Positions 26,109 through 37,374 of a stretch of 64,000 bases of DNA are shown piece by piece. How positions within the stretch are numbered: the stretch's first letter is position 1; every line of letters begins with the position of its first letter. The notes under the pieces are model-generated. The model was not told the DNA's origin, did no database searches, and saw nothing but the letters and a program-made list of their open reading frames with translations. The stretch spans positions 124,001 through 188,000 of the forward strand of contig DATMES010000027.1 in the NCBI GenBank assembly GCA_035556555.1. The letters run 5' to 3'. The translations under genes were made by a program, and so were the position numbers. The stretch comes from Frankiaceae bacterium. GTDB lineage: Bacteria > Actinomycetota > Actinomycetes > BP-191.

Positions 26109-26326
26109 CGACGCACGGCACGCACGACGGATCGGCTGTCGAGGCTCACGAGGCCGCGGCGCACGACGACCACGACGACCACGGCGGCGGGCACGGCCAC
26201 GGCGCCGACCCGAACGCCGGCGTCCTGCGCGGCGAGGCCCCGACCTCCGCGTGGCTCGTCACGACCACGGTCATCGCCCTGGTCACGATCGCCGCGTGCG
26301 TCTGGCTCGCCGTCCGGATCGGCTGA
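26105..26326 (+). CDS. Small His/Asp-rich single-pass membrane protein
   Basis: 73 residues from a GTG in a GTGA overlap. The first 34 residues contain eight histidines and many Asp/Glu (for example HDDHDDHGGGHGHG), a likely metal-binding tail. The C-terminal half has one hydrophobic helix (about 48-70, ending AVRIG). The combination resembles a metal-sensing or metal-buffering peptide, but no family was recognised. It is the last gene before the large hairpin that precedes carB. Confidence 0.65.
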   Translation: MTTHGTHDGSAVEAHEAAAHDDHDDHGGGHGHGADPNAGVLRGEAPTSAWLVTTTVIALVTIAACVWLAVRIG

Positions 26327-26349
26327 GTCTTGGCTCCTACCTTGGGTGC

Positions 26350-26425
26350 GGGGCGGGGGCGGGGACCCCGCTCGCTAGGGCTCCTTCGTCGCTTTAGTCG
26401 CTCGCGGGGCCCCCGCCCCCGTCCC
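26350..26425. repeat. Large GC hairpin with conserved loop, family C, copy 1 (before carB)
   Basis: Arms 26350-26371 and 26404-26425 pair over 20 of 22 positions (GGGGCGGGGGCGGGG type). The loop contains GCTAGGGCTCCTTCGTCGC then TTTAGTCGC. A hairpin with 22 of 27 identical loop positions occurs after metK at 39783. A direct repeat CTTGGGTGCG flanks it. It may reduce or terminate transcription ahead of carB. Confidence 0.75.
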
Positions 26426-26444
26426 TCCTCTTGGGTGCGCGCCC

Positions 26445-29656
<3,212 letters not shown>

Positions 29657-29657
<1 letters not shown>

Positions 29658-30511
29658 TGCCGCCGGTCCAGGTCCTCGGCGAGGTGCTGTCCGTCAAGAA
29701 GATGGGCGCGTACCTCCACATGACGATCGCCGCCCCCGGCATCGCCGAGCAGGTACGGCCAGGCCACTTCGTCGCGGTCGGCGTCGGCGGTCCGGAGACG
29801 TCGATGCTGCTGCGCAGGGCGTTCAGCATCTTCGCGGCGAGCGAGCGAGGGATGTACGGCGGCACCGTCGAGTTCGTGTTCGCGGTGCACGGCAAGGGCA
29901 CCGAGTGGCTGGCGCGGCGGCGGCAGGGCGACCCGGTCGACGTGGTGGGGCCGCTGGGGAGGCCGTTCAAGCTGCCGAAGGACCCCGTGACCTGCACCCT
30001 GGTGGGTGGCGGCTACGGCACCGCGCCGCTGTTCGGGCTCGCGGAGACGCTGCGCGCCAAGGGATGCAGGGTCGACTTCGTGGTCGGGGCGGCGACGTCC
30101 GAACGTCTCTTCGGTGCGCTGGAGGCCAAGCGCATCTCGTCGTCGGTGGCGTTCACGACCGACGACGGGTCGGCGGGGGAGCAGGGGCGCGTGAGCGACG
30201 TGCTGCCCGAGGTGCTGGAGCGTACGCAGAGCGACCTCGTCTACGCCTGCGGGCCGATGGGGATGCTCCGCGCGGTCGCCGAGATCGCCGCCGCGCACGG
30301 CATCCCGAGCCAGGTGGCGGTCGAGGAGTCGATGGCCTGCGGCATCGGCGTGTGCATGACCTGCGTGCTGCCCGTACGAGGTGACGACGGCGTGACGCGG
30401 ATGGCGCGGTCGTGCGTGGAGGGGCCTGTGTTCATGGGCGAGCAGCTGCGCTGGGACGCGATCGGCACCGTGCCGGCCGACTGCCTCGGCGCGCCGGTGG
30501 CGGTGCACTGA
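29657..30511 (+). CDS. pyrK: Dihydroorotate dehydrogenase electron-transfer subunit
   Basis: 284 residues with an FAD/NAD-reductase fold. LLRRAFSIF is the flavin-binding motif, VGGGYGTAPLFGLAETL the NAD-binding loop. Four cysteines (228, 233, 236, 253; in MACGIGVCMTCVLP and RSCVEGPV) hold the [2Fe-2S] cluster. It passes electrons from the PyrD flavin to NAD, which defines a class 1B enzyme. Two family B palindromes separate it from pyrD. Confidence 0.93.
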
Positions 30512-30540
30512 TGGTCGCCTTGCGCGCTGCTGCCGCACTT

Positions 30541-30596
30541 CGTGATCTTGGCAATGTTCGTGCTGCCCGGCGGACCGAAACATCACCAAGATCACG
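30541..30596. repeat. 56-bp palindrome, family B, copy 2
   Basis: CGTGATCTTGG ... CCAAGATCACG with inner arms around CTGCCCGGCGGACC. First of two copies in the pyrK-pyrD gap (30512-30734). Confidence 0.88.
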
Positions 30597-30651
30597 AAGC
30601 GCGGGACTCGGCCCGACACGGGCGGTGCCGGCCTTGCGCGCGCGCCGAACT

Positions 30652-30707
30652 CGTGATCTTGGTTGCGTTTGTGCTGCCCGGCCGACACGAACGTCGCCAA
30701 GATCACG
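30652..30707. repeat. 56-bp palindrome, family B, copy 3
   Basis: Same ends and length as the previous copy, 55 bp further on; centre CTGCCCGGCCGACACG. The pair sits inside the pyr operon, so if it terminates transcription, pyrD and pyrF would be partly uncoupled from carB. Confidence 0.88.
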
Positions 30708-30734
30708 AAAAGCGGTACCGGAAGGCGGCGCGGC

Positions 30735-31754
30735 ATGAGCGAGACCGTCACCACCGTCCAGGTGCCGCGGCACGAGCCGGCGCCGCTCGGCATCGACCTG
30801 TCCACGCGCCTGGCGGGCGTCTACTTCCCGAACCCCGTCTTCACCGCCTCCGGCTGCGCCGCCGCGGGGCAGGAGCTCGGGCAGTTCTTCGACGTCTCGC
30901 GGCTCGGCGCGATGGTCACGAAGTCGATCATGATGGAGCCGCGCAGCGGCCGCCCGACCCCGCGCATGGCCGAGACCCCCAGCGGCATGCTCAACTCGAT
31001 CGGCCTGCAGGGGCCCGGCATCGAGACGTTCCTCCAGCGCGACCTGCCGTGGCTGCACGAGCGCGGCGCGCGCACCGTCGTGTCCATCGCGGGCTCGACG
31101 GTCGAGGAGTACGTCCGCCTGGCCCAGCGGCTGCGCGGCCGCCCTGGCCTGACGATGCTCGAGGTCAACATCTCCTGCCCGAACGTCGAGGACCGCGGCA
31201 AGGTCTTCGCCTGTGACGCGGCGGCCGCCGCCGACGTCGTCAGCGCCGTACGCCGCGTCTCCTCGGTGCCGGTCTTCGCGAAGCTCTCGCCCGACGTCAC
31301 CGACATCGTCGCCATCGCGCGGTCGGTCGTGGACGCGGGCGCCGACGGCCTGTCGATGATCAACACGCTGCTCGGCATGGCCATCGACACCAAGACGATG
31401 CGGCCCGTCCTCGCGGGCGTCACCGGCGGCCTCTCCGGCCCTGCCATCAGGCCTGTCGCGGTCCGCTGCGTCTACCAGGTGCACGCCGCGATGCCGGAGG
31501 TGCCGATCCTCGGCATGGGCGGGATCCGTACGGGCACCGACGCGCTGGAGTTCCTGCTCGCCGGCGCCTCCGCGGTGTCGGTGGGGACCGCGGTCTTCGG
31601 CGACCCGAACGCTCCCATGCGGATCATCGACGAGCTGCGTACGGCGCTGTCCGAACGCGGCATCACCGACCTCACCGACGTCGTCGGGCGCGCCCACCGC
31701 GCCCCCGAGCCCCACATCCCCGAAGGACCAGAACCGGAGGCAGGCAACCCGTGA
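30735..31754 (+). CDS. pyrD: Dihydroorotate dehydrogenase, class 1B catalytic subunit
   Basis: FMN enzyme of 339 residues that oxidises dihydroorotate to orotate. YFPNPVFTASGCA at the N-terminus; EVNISCPNVE with a Cys at 148, likely the class 1 catalytic base; ADGLSMINTLLGMAIDTKT; and the phosphate-binding MGGIRTGTDALEFL. ATG 30735 has GGAAGG upstream; the longer in-frame start at 30663 would run through a repeat and was rejected. It works with PyrK. Confidence 0.95.
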   Translation: MSETVTTVQVPRHEPAPLGIDLSTRLAGVYFPNPVFTASGCAAAGQELGQFFDVSRLGAMVTKSIMMEPRSGRPTPRMAETPSGMLNSIGLQGPGIETFLQRDLPWLHERGARTVVSIAGSTVEEYVRLAQRLRGRPGLTMLEVNISCPNVEDRGKVFACDAAAAADVVSAVRRVSSVPVFAKLSPDVTDIVAIARSVVDAGADGLSMINTLLGMAIDTKTMRPVLAGVTGGLSGPAIRPVAVRCVYQVHAAMPEVPILGMGGIRTGTDALEFLLAGASAVSVGTAVFGDPNAPMRIIDELRTALSERGITDLTDVVGRAHRAPEPHIPEGPEPEAGNP

Positions 31755-32443
31755 GCCCAGCACCGATCGCCGTCGCCCTCGACGCCCCCGACGTCGAGAC
31801 CGCCGCCCGCTGGGCCAACGCGGTGCAGCGGTACGTGTCGGTGCTGAAGGTGGGGCTGGAGCTGTTCTGCCGGCACGGGCCCGACGTCGTCAACGTCGTC
31901 CGCGGCGGCACGGGCCTGGACCTGTTCCTCGACCTCAAGCTGCACGACATCCCCAACACCGTGGCCGGCGCGGCGAAGAGCGTGGCGCGGCTGAAGCCGG
32001 CGTACCTCACGGTCCACGCCAGCGGCGGCCGCGACATGGTGCGCGCCGCGGTGGAGGCCGCCCCCGACGTGAAGATCGCGGCGGTGACGCTGCTGACGAG
32101 CATCGACGAGCACGCGCTGCGGGTCATGGGTGTGGACCAGGAGCCGCGCGACGTCGTGCTGCGCCTCGCGTCGGTCGCGGTCGGGGCCGGCGCACGGGCG
32201 ATCGTCTGCAGCCCGCACGAGGTCGCCGCCGTCCGCGCCGAGGTCGGCGAGGGGATCACGCTCATCACCCCCGGCGTACGTCTCGAGGGCGGCGACGCGC
32301 AGGACCAGGCGCGCGTCGCGACGCCCGCCCGCGCGCTCGCCGACGGCGCCGACCTGCTCGTCATCGGCCGCCCGATCACCGGCGCGGCCGACCCCGGTGC
32401 CGCCGCCGCCGCGATCGCCGCGGACCTCGCGCCCGTGGGCTGA
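31751..32443 (+). CDS. pyrF: Orotidine 5'-phosphate decarboxylase
   Basis: Converts OMP to UMP. 230 residues, GTG start overlapping pyrD. The catalytic Asp-x-Lys-x-x-Asp array is in FLDLKLHDIPNTV. ITPGVRLEGGDAQDQ forms the phosphate gripper loop. It completes the UMP pathway apart from pyrE, which is not in the window. Confidence 0.94.
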   Translation: MSPAPIAVALDAPDVETAARWANAVQRYVSVLKVGLELFCRHGPDVVNVVRGGTGLDLFLDLKLHDIPNTVAGAAKSVARLKPAYLTVHASGGRDMVRAAVEAAPDVKIAAVTLLTSIDEHALRVMGVDQEPRDVVLRLASVAVGAGARAIVCSPHEVAAVRAEVGEGITLITPGVRLEGGDAQDQARVATPARALADGADLLVIGRPITGAADPGAAAAAIAADLAPVG

Positions 32444-32730
32444 TGCGCGGGGTGCTGCGCTGGTCCGTACGGCAGCCGCGCGTCTGGGTCTCGCTCGCGG
32501 CGGTCGTCGTCGCGTACGCCACGTCGGGCAACGGACCGGGGGGCTGGTCGGCCTTCGTCGTGACGACGACGGGCGTGCTGGCCGCGCTGAGCATCCGCGC
32601 GAAGTACGTCGCCGACCATCCCGAGCGGGCCGCCAGAGCCGCCGCGAAGCACCAGGCGGAGGTCGACGCGATCCTCTGGCAGTACGAGCGCGACCGCGCC
32701 GCGCGGGACCGTTCGGCGGAGCGGCGTTGA
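32443..32730 (+). CDS. Hypothetical small membrane protein
   Basis: 95 residues, start overlapping the pyrF stop (TGATG). A short basic start precedes hydrophobic stretches at about 12-28 and 36-50, then a charged helical C-terminus rich in Arg, Ala and Glu. No family was recognised. Translational coupling to pyrF is the main support. Confidence 0.6.
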   Translation: MRGVLRWSVRQPRVWVSLAAVVVAYATSGNGPGGWSAFVVTTTGVLAALSIRAKYVADHPERAARAAAKHQAEVDAILWQYERDRAARDRSAERR

Positions 32731-32791
32731 AACCGCCGCGTACGACTCGCTAGGGTCGCGGCCATTCCGACAACAGAGCTGGGGAGGGTGT

Positions 32792-33115
32792 GTGGCGCTC
32801 CCGCCGCTCACGCCTGAACAGCGCGCCGCCGCGCTGGAGAAGGCAGCCCAGGCACGCCGCGTGCGCGCCGACCTGAAGGACAAGCTCAAGCACTCCGGGC
32901 TGACGCTGCGCGAGATCCTCGACATGGGCGAGCAGGACGAGGCGATCGGCAAGCTGAAGGTCGTGGCGTTGCTGGAGGCGATGCCCGGCGTGGGCAAGGT
33001 CCGCGCCGCCCGCATCATGGAGAAGCTCGACATCTCCCCGAGCCGCCGCCTGCGCGGTCTCGGCGCGAAGCAGCGCACCGCGCTGGAACGCGAGTTCGCC
33101 GAGGCCGGCGGCTGA
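32792..33115 (+). CDS. mihF: Mycobacterial-type integration host factor mIHF
   Basis: An actinobacterial nucleoid protein of 107 residues. [21 protein letters not shown] is the typical basic, helical start; [20 protein letters not shown] is the helix-two-turn-helix DNA-binding unit; [15 protein letters not shown] is the C-terminal signature. GTG 32792 has GGGGAGGG upstream. It is always next to gmk in actinobacteria. Confidence 0.96.
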   Translation: MALPPLTPEQRAAALEKAAQARRVRADLKDKLKHSGLTLREILDMGEQDEAIGKLKVVALLEAMPGVGKVRAARIMEKLDISPSRRLRGLGAKQRTALEREFAEAGG

Positions 33116-33669
33116 CCGGCCGCCTCGCGGTCCTCTCCGGCCCCTCCGGCGTGGGGAAGGGCACCGTCCTCGCCGAGATCCGCCGCCGCCACCCGGAGGT
33201 CTGGCTCTCGGTCTCGGTGACGACCCGCGCCCCGCGCCCCGGCGAGACCGACGGCGTGGAGTACCACTTCGTCGACGATGCCGAGTTCGAGCGCCTCGTC
33301 GCCGCGGGGGAGCTGCTCGAGCACGCCGAGTACGCCGGGTTCCACTACGGCACCCCGCGCGCCCCCGTGGACGCCACGCTCGCGGAGGGCGTACCGGCAC
33401 TGCTGGAGATCGACCTGCAGGGCGCGCGGCAGGTGCACGAGCGGATGCCGGAGGCGCTGCTGGTGTTCCTGGCGCCGCCGTCGTTCGAGGAGCTTGCTCG
33501 CCGGCTCACCGGGCGGGGCACCGAGGACCCCGAGCGCGTACGCCGCCGCCTCGACCTGGCGCGCATCGAGCTGGCCGCCGAGGACGAGTTCGACGTCGTC
33601 GTCGTCAACGACACCATCGAGTCGGCGGCCGAGCGCGTGGTAGCCTTGCTCGTTGACCCCCCCTCCTGA
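33112..33669 (+). CDS. gmk: Guanylate kinase, probable CTG start
   Basis: GMP to GDP kinase, 185 residues. The P-loop GPSGVGKGT lies at about residues 10-18, [18 protein letters not shown] binds GMP, and [10 protein letters not shown] and [14 protein letters not shown] follow. No ATG, GTG or TTG precedes the P-loop in frame: the first GTG (33151) lies inside it. The best start is the CTG at 33112, in a CTGA overlap with the mihF stop, which implies translational coupling. Confidence 0.9.
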   Translation: MTGRLAVLSGPSGVGKGTVLAEIRRRHPEVWLSVSVTTRAPRPGETDGVEYHFVDDAEFERLVAAGELLEHAEYAGFHYGTPRAPVDATLAEGVPALLEIDLQGARQVHERMPEALLVFLAPPSFEELARRLTGRGTEDPERVRRRLDLARIELAAEDEFDVVVVNDTIESAAERVVALLVDPPS

Positions 33670-33696
33670 CCTGCGCTTTTCGCGCGAGAGGACAGC

Positions 33697-33960
33697 ATGT
33701 CCGGCACCGCCGCCACGCCCGAGGGCATCACCAACCCGCCCATCGACGAGCTGCTCGAGGCCACCGACTCGAAGTACTCGCTGGTGATCTACGCCGCCAA
33801 GCGCGCGCGCCAGATCAACGCGTACTACAGCCAGCTCGGCGAGGGCCTGCTCGAGTACGTCGGCCCGCTGGTGCCCGCGGCCCCGCAGGAGAAGCCGCTG
33901 TCCATCGCGCTCCGCGAGATCAACGCCGGCCTGCTCACGCACGAGCAGGTCGAGGCTTAG
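33697..33960 (+). CDS. rpoZ: RNA polymerase omega subunit
   Basis: 87 residues. [29 protein letters not shown] is the conserved omega core that wraps the beta-prime C-terminus; [17 protein letters not shown] closes the protein. It follows gmk, the usual arrangement, with GAGAGG before the ATG. Confidence 0.95.
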   Translation: MSGTAATPEGITNPPIDELLEATDSKYSLVIYAAKRARQINAYYSQLGEGLLEYVGPLVPAAPQEKPLSIALREINAGLLTHEQVEA

Positions 33961-33967
33961 TCCTCTC

Positions 33968-35155
33968 ATGGCCCGCGTCGTCCTCGGGGTCTCCGGGGGC
34001 ATCGCGGCGTACAAGGCGGTCGAGGTCCTCCGCCTTCTCACCGAGGCCGGCCACAGCGTCAGGGTGATCCCGACGCGCTCAGCGCTGAAGTTCGTGGGCG
34101 CGGCCACCTTCGAGGCGCTGTCCGGCGAGCCCGTGACCGCCGAGGTCTTCGACGACGTGCCCGAGGTGCCGCACGTACGCCTCGGCCAGACCGCCGACCT
34201 CGTCGTCGTCGCGCCCGCCACCGCCGACCTGCTGGCCCGCGCCGCCGCGGGCCGCGCCAACGACCTTCTCACCGGCACCCTGCTCACCGCGCGCTGCCCC
34301 GTCGTCTACGCCCCCGCGATGCACACCGAGATGTGGGAGCACCCCGCGACCGTGGCCAACGTCGCGCTGCTGCGTTCGCGCGGCGCGATCGTGCTCGACC
34401 CCGACGTCGGCCCGCTCGCCAAGGGCGACGTGGGTCCCGGCCGGCTCCCCGCGCCCGAGGCCATCGTGTCGGCGGCGCTGGCCGCGCTGGCGGGCGCGTC
34501 CCGGGGCGCCGATCTCGCGGGGCGCCGCGTCGTCGTGTCGGCGGGCGGCACGCGCGAGTACCTCGACCCCGTCCGCTTCCTCGGCAACCGTTCGTCAGGG
34601 CGCCAGGGCTACGCGCTGGCCCGGACGGCCGCCGCCCGCGGCGCCGAGGTCACGCTCGTCGCGGCCAACGTCTCCCTGCCCGACCCCGCGGGCGTCAAGG
34701 TCGTGCGCGTCGTGAGCGCCGAGGACCTGCGGGGCGCCGTCGTCGAGGCGGCGGCCGACGCCGACTGCGTCGTCATGGCGGCTGCCGTGGCGGACTTCCG
34801 GCCCGCGAGCCGTTCGGCCTCGAAGGTCAAGAAGACCGAGGCCGACCCCGAGCCGGTGGCTCTCGTCCGCAACCCCGACGTGCTCGCCGAGCTGGCCGCC
34901 GCGAAGCGACCGGGCCAGGTCGTCGTGGGCTTCGCCGCAGAGACCGACGACGCCCTCGCCCACGGCCGCGAGAAGCTGGCGCGCAAGGGCTGCGACCTGC
35001 TCGTCGTCAACGAGGTGGGCGAGGGGATCGCGTTCGAGGTGGACGACAACGCCGCCGTCGTCCTCGGTGGCGACGGCTCCGAGACGGAGATCCCGCACGG
35101 CTCGAAGGACGCTCTCGCGCACGCCGTGTGGGACCTCGTCGCCGAACGGCTCTAG
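33968..35155 (+). CDS. coaBC: Bifunctional phosphopantothenoylcysteine decarboxylase / phosphopantothenate-cysteine ligase
   Basis: 395 residues carrying two steps of CoA synthesis. The CoaC half (1-180) binds FMN: VLGVSGGIAAYKAVEVLR, then PAMHTEMWEHPAT, the actinobacterial form of the PAMN loop. The CoaB half (190-395) has VVVSAGGTREYLDPVRFLGNRSSG and the AAVADFRPA segment. Its stop codon overlaps that of the convergent gene to the right within a shared CTAG. Confidence 0.95.
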   Translation: MARVVLGVSGGIAAYKAVEVLRLLTEAGHSVRVIPTRSALKFVGAATFEALSGEPVTAEVFDDVPEVPHVRLGQTADLVVVAPATADLLARAAAGRANDLLTGTLLTARCPVVYAPAMHTEMWEHPATVANVALLRSRGAIVLDPDVGPLAKGDVGPGRLPAPEAIVSAALAALAGASRGADLAGRRVVVSAGGTREYLDPVRFLGNRSSGRQGYALARTAAARGAEVTLVAANVSLPDPAGVKVVRVVSAEDLRGAVVEAAADADCVVMAAAVADFRPASRSASKVKKTEADPEPVALVRNPDVLAELAAAKRPGQVVVGFAAETDDALAHGREKLARKGCDLLVVNEVGEGIAFEVDDNAAVVLGGDGSETEIPHGSKDALAHAVWDLVAERL

Positions 35156-36060
35156 CGGACCTCGATCAGGTAGTAGGCCGGGGGCGGGCCCTGCGCGTCG
35201 GGACCGTCCTCGTGCGTCCACTCCCACGCGTCGGCGGCGCCGAGGACCTCGTAGGAGCCGGGCTCCAGCGCGTATCCCGAGGCGTCCTGCCCGGCCCACT
35301 CCACGCTCCACTCGCGGCAGTCGCCGGGCTCGAACCTCACGGTGTGCCGGTCCGGCGCGAAGTCCTCCGGGTGCGCCCACGCCCAGACCTCGCGGTTCTC
35401 GTCCCCGGTGAGGGCGGAGACCTTCAGCGTGGACTCGTACTGGCTCTCGAACGTCACGTCCTTCGCGGGCACCCCCGGCAGGCGGCAGAGCGAGAACGCC
35501 AGCGACACCACGGATCCCGGCGTCACCTCCTTCGGGCCGTGCAGGATCGTGCAGAAGCCCGTCGTAGGAGCCTTGTTGGCCTCCGGGTCGGAGCACGCGG
35601 CGGGGTCGTTCCCGTGGGCGACCCGGGGCTCGGGGGGAACGACGCCGACCCACTGCCGCGACGGGCTGCCGGGCGCCGGCTCGGGCTGCGGCTCGACGGT
35701 CGGCGGCCCCTCGCCCTGGTACTCGGACGGCTCCGGCGTGGGCTGCTCGGGCGACGCCTCGGCGGGCGTCCGCTGGCCGCGCGAGGGGAGCGCGTTCGGC
35801 GGCACCGGCGAGGGGACGCCGGTGACCGTCGTGGCGGGGAGCGACGTAGGGGCGGCGGGCGTGAGGCTGTTCGGGTCGCCGGAGCCGCCGGACACCACGA
35901 ACGTGCCGCCGACGACGGCGACGGACAGGCCCGCGGCGGTGCCCGCCGTACGGCGGCGGTGGAGACGGCGGCGGCCCGCGGTGATGACACGGTCGGCGCC
36001 GCCGGGCGGGGCGGTACGGCGCGGGCCGTGCAGGCCGGCGAGGGGGTCGTTGGGGGTCAT
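35152..36060 (-). CDS. Sigma-factor-linked membrane protein with Pro-rich stalk
   Basis: 302 residues. A 40-residue basic cytoplasmic start is followed by one membrane helix (about 38-60, TAGLSVAVVGGTFVVSGG), a long Pro/Glu/Thr linker (about 65-150) and an extracellular domain with three or four cysteines (AACSDP, GFCTIL, SLCRLP, GDCREW). It begins in an ATGA overlap with the sigma factor gene, a layout typical of sigma/anti-sigma pairs. The cytoplasmic part is short and has no zinc anti-sigma motif, so anti-sigma function is only a possibility. Confidence 0.7.
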   Translation of the reverse strand: MTPNDPLAGLHGPRRTAPPGGADRVITAGRRRLHRRRTAGTAAGLSVAVVGGTFVVSGGSGDPNSLTPAAPTSLPATTVTGVPSPVPPNALPSRGQRTPAEASPEQPTPEPSEYQGEGPPTVEPQPEPAPGSPSRQWVGVVPPEPRVAHGNDPAACSDPEANKAPTTGFCTILHGPKEVTPGSVVSLAFSLCRLPGVPAKDVTFESQYESTLKVSALTGDENREVWAWAHPEDFAPDRHTVRFEPGDCREWSVEWAGQDASGYALEPGSYEVLGAADAWEWTHEDGPDAQGPPPAYYLIEVR

Positions 36061-36533
36061 CGGGTCTCCTCGAGCGCTCGGGCGAGCAGGGCGCGGCCCT
36101 CGTGCAGCCGGCGCTTCACGGTGCCGAGCGGCCGCCGGATGGCGGTCGCGACGTCGGCGATGGGCAGGTCGTAGAGGTAGTGCAGGACGAGCACCTCGCG
36201 CTGCGCCTCGGGAAGGCGGCGTACGGCGTCCCACACGGCGCCGTCGGCGGCCTCCGCCGGGGCGGCGTGGGTGGCGAGGTCGGCCCACGTCGCGAGCTCG
36301 CGGTCGCGGGCGCGCCAGTGGGCCTTGGCGAGGTTGGCGACGACGCGGAACGCGTAGCCGCGCGGCGTGCCGAGGCGCGTCCAGCGGACGTACACCTGGG
36401 TCAGCGCCTCCTGGGCGATCTCGTCGGCGAGCGCCGGGTCGGACGTCAGCGCGAGCGCGTAGCCGGCGACGTCGGCGTACTCCGCCGTGTAGAAGCGGCG
36501 GAAGTCGTCGTCGCGGGTCGTACGGGCTGCCAC
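36057..36533 (-). CDS. SigE-family ECF RNA polymerase sigma factor
   Basis: 158 residues from the GTG at 36533, which has GGGAG 5 nt upstream; a GTG at 36572 would add 13 residues. Region 2 (about 8-75): DDDFRRFYTAEYADVAGYALAL, ADEIAQEALTQVYVRW, AFRVVANLAKAHWRAR. Region 4 (about 105-155): AVRRLPEAQREVLVLHYLYDL, then the HTH IADVATAIRRPLGTVKRRLHEG. It is divergent from a secreted protein and has a striking palindrome upstream, the same layout as the locus at the left end of the window. Confidence 0.88.
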   Translation of the reverse strand: MAARTTRDDDFRRFYTAEYADVAGYALALTSDPALADEIAQEALTQVYVRWTRLGTPRGYAFRVVANLAKAHWRARDRELATWADLATHAAPAEAADGAVWDAVRRLPEAQREVLVLHYLYDLPIADVATAIRRPLGTVKRRLHEGRALLARALEETR

Positions 36534-36596
36534 GGCGGCTCCCGGCGCAATGGGTTCTGCGGTGGCGGTCACACCATCACGTGCCGCGGGAGGGCG

Positions 36597-36619
36597 AAAA
36601 GGTTCGCGCCGAACCTTTT
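36597..36619. promoter_or_regulatory. Perfect 10-bp-arm palindrome between sigma factor and secreted protein
   Basis: AAAAGGTTCG, CGC, CGAACCTTTT. The AT-rich flanks stand out in this GC-rich DNA. It lies 42 bp before the secreted protein start and 64 bp before the sigma factor start. It could be an operator or two facing ECF -35 elements (GAACC type). Confidence 0.6.
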
Positions 36620-36660
36620 GCGGTCCGCGACGCACGTTGGGGCAACGGAAGGAGCACGAC

Positions 36661-37194
36661 ATGCGCCGCCTCGCCCCCTGCCTCGCGCTACCACTGCTGC
36701 TCGCCTCGCCCGCGGCCGCCGCCGGTCCCCAGGTCACCGACCCCGCCGGTGACGCCAACGCCCTCGGCGTCGTCACCGGCGCTCCCGCCTCGCAGGCGCC
36801 GTACGACGTCACCGCCGTCCGCTGGTGGGCCGACGCGTCCGCGCAGAAGGTGACGCTGACGTTCGCGGACACGCCGGAGCAGGGCCGCTGGGTCCTCTCG
36901 TGGGCGACGCCCACGTGCGAGAAGCAGACGCTGGAGTACCGGTCCGGCTCGGACTGGTCGTACCTCGCCGGCTGCATGCCCCGGCAGCGCCGCTGGCCGA
37001 AGCCGGCCGTGGTCTCCGGGCGCACGCTGACGTTCTCGATCCCGCGCCGCGACCTGCCGTCGTGGTTCGCGGCGGGTACGACGATCCGCTCGCTGTCGGT
37101 CACGTCGGCGCCGTTGACCGACTTCGTGGTCGGCCAGCTGCACGAGGTCGTCGACACCGCCGCCGCCGACGTGAAGTACGTCGTGGGGTCCTAG
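36661..37194 (+). CDS. Secreted protein of unknown function, 177 aa
   Basis: ATG 36661 with GGAAGGAG upstream. A signal peptide covers residues 1-21 (LAPCLALPLLLASPAAAA). The mature part is a beta-rich domain beginning VTDPAGDANALG, with two cysteines (PTCEKQ and AGCMPRQ) spaced to form a disulfide. The DPAGD start resembles secreted beta-sandwich domains in other actinobacteria, but no function is known. Its TAG stop forms the left end of a terminal-inverted-repeat element. Confidence 0.8.
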   Translation: MRRLAPCLALPLLLASPAAAAGPQVTDPAGDANALGVVTGAPASQAPYDVTAVRWWADASAQKVTLTFADTPEQGRWVLSWATPTCEKQTLEYRSGSDWSYLAGCMPRQRRWPKPAVVSGRTLTFSIPRRDLPSWFAAGTTIRSLSVTSAPLTDFVVGQLHEVVDTAAADVKYVVGS

Positions 37195-37363
37195 GAGGGT
37201 TCTGCGAAACCCTGCCCTGCTGAACCGGGGCGGCCCAGCCGCCGACCGGCTTCGTTCTCGGTCGCCTGCGGGCAACAACCGGCCCGCAGGCTCCCTGCGG
37301 CCTTGCCGGATCGCCGCCTGGCTCTCGGCTCGCGACGGGCCGGGTTTCGCAGAACCCTCCTAG
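37191..37363. mobile_element. MITE-like element with perfect 22-bp terminal inverted repeats, family D copy 1
   Basis: 173 bp. The left arm starts CTAGGAGGGTTCTGCGAAAC at 37191 and the right arm (37342-37363) is its exact complement over 22 bp. CTAG stands at both outer edges and the left one supplies the stop codon of the preceding gene. There is no coding capacity. The interior has GC-rich minor hairpins. Copy 2, with 17 of 20 matching terminal bases, is at 45937. Confidence 0.75.
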
Positions 37364-37374
37364 CGCCCCGTCCC

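Noticed and set aside
33112-33669. Guanylate kinase P-loop GKGT as a defective Walker A
   Set aside because: GVGKGT also occurs in other functional guanylate kinases, such as that of Bacillus subtilis, so it is a normal variant.
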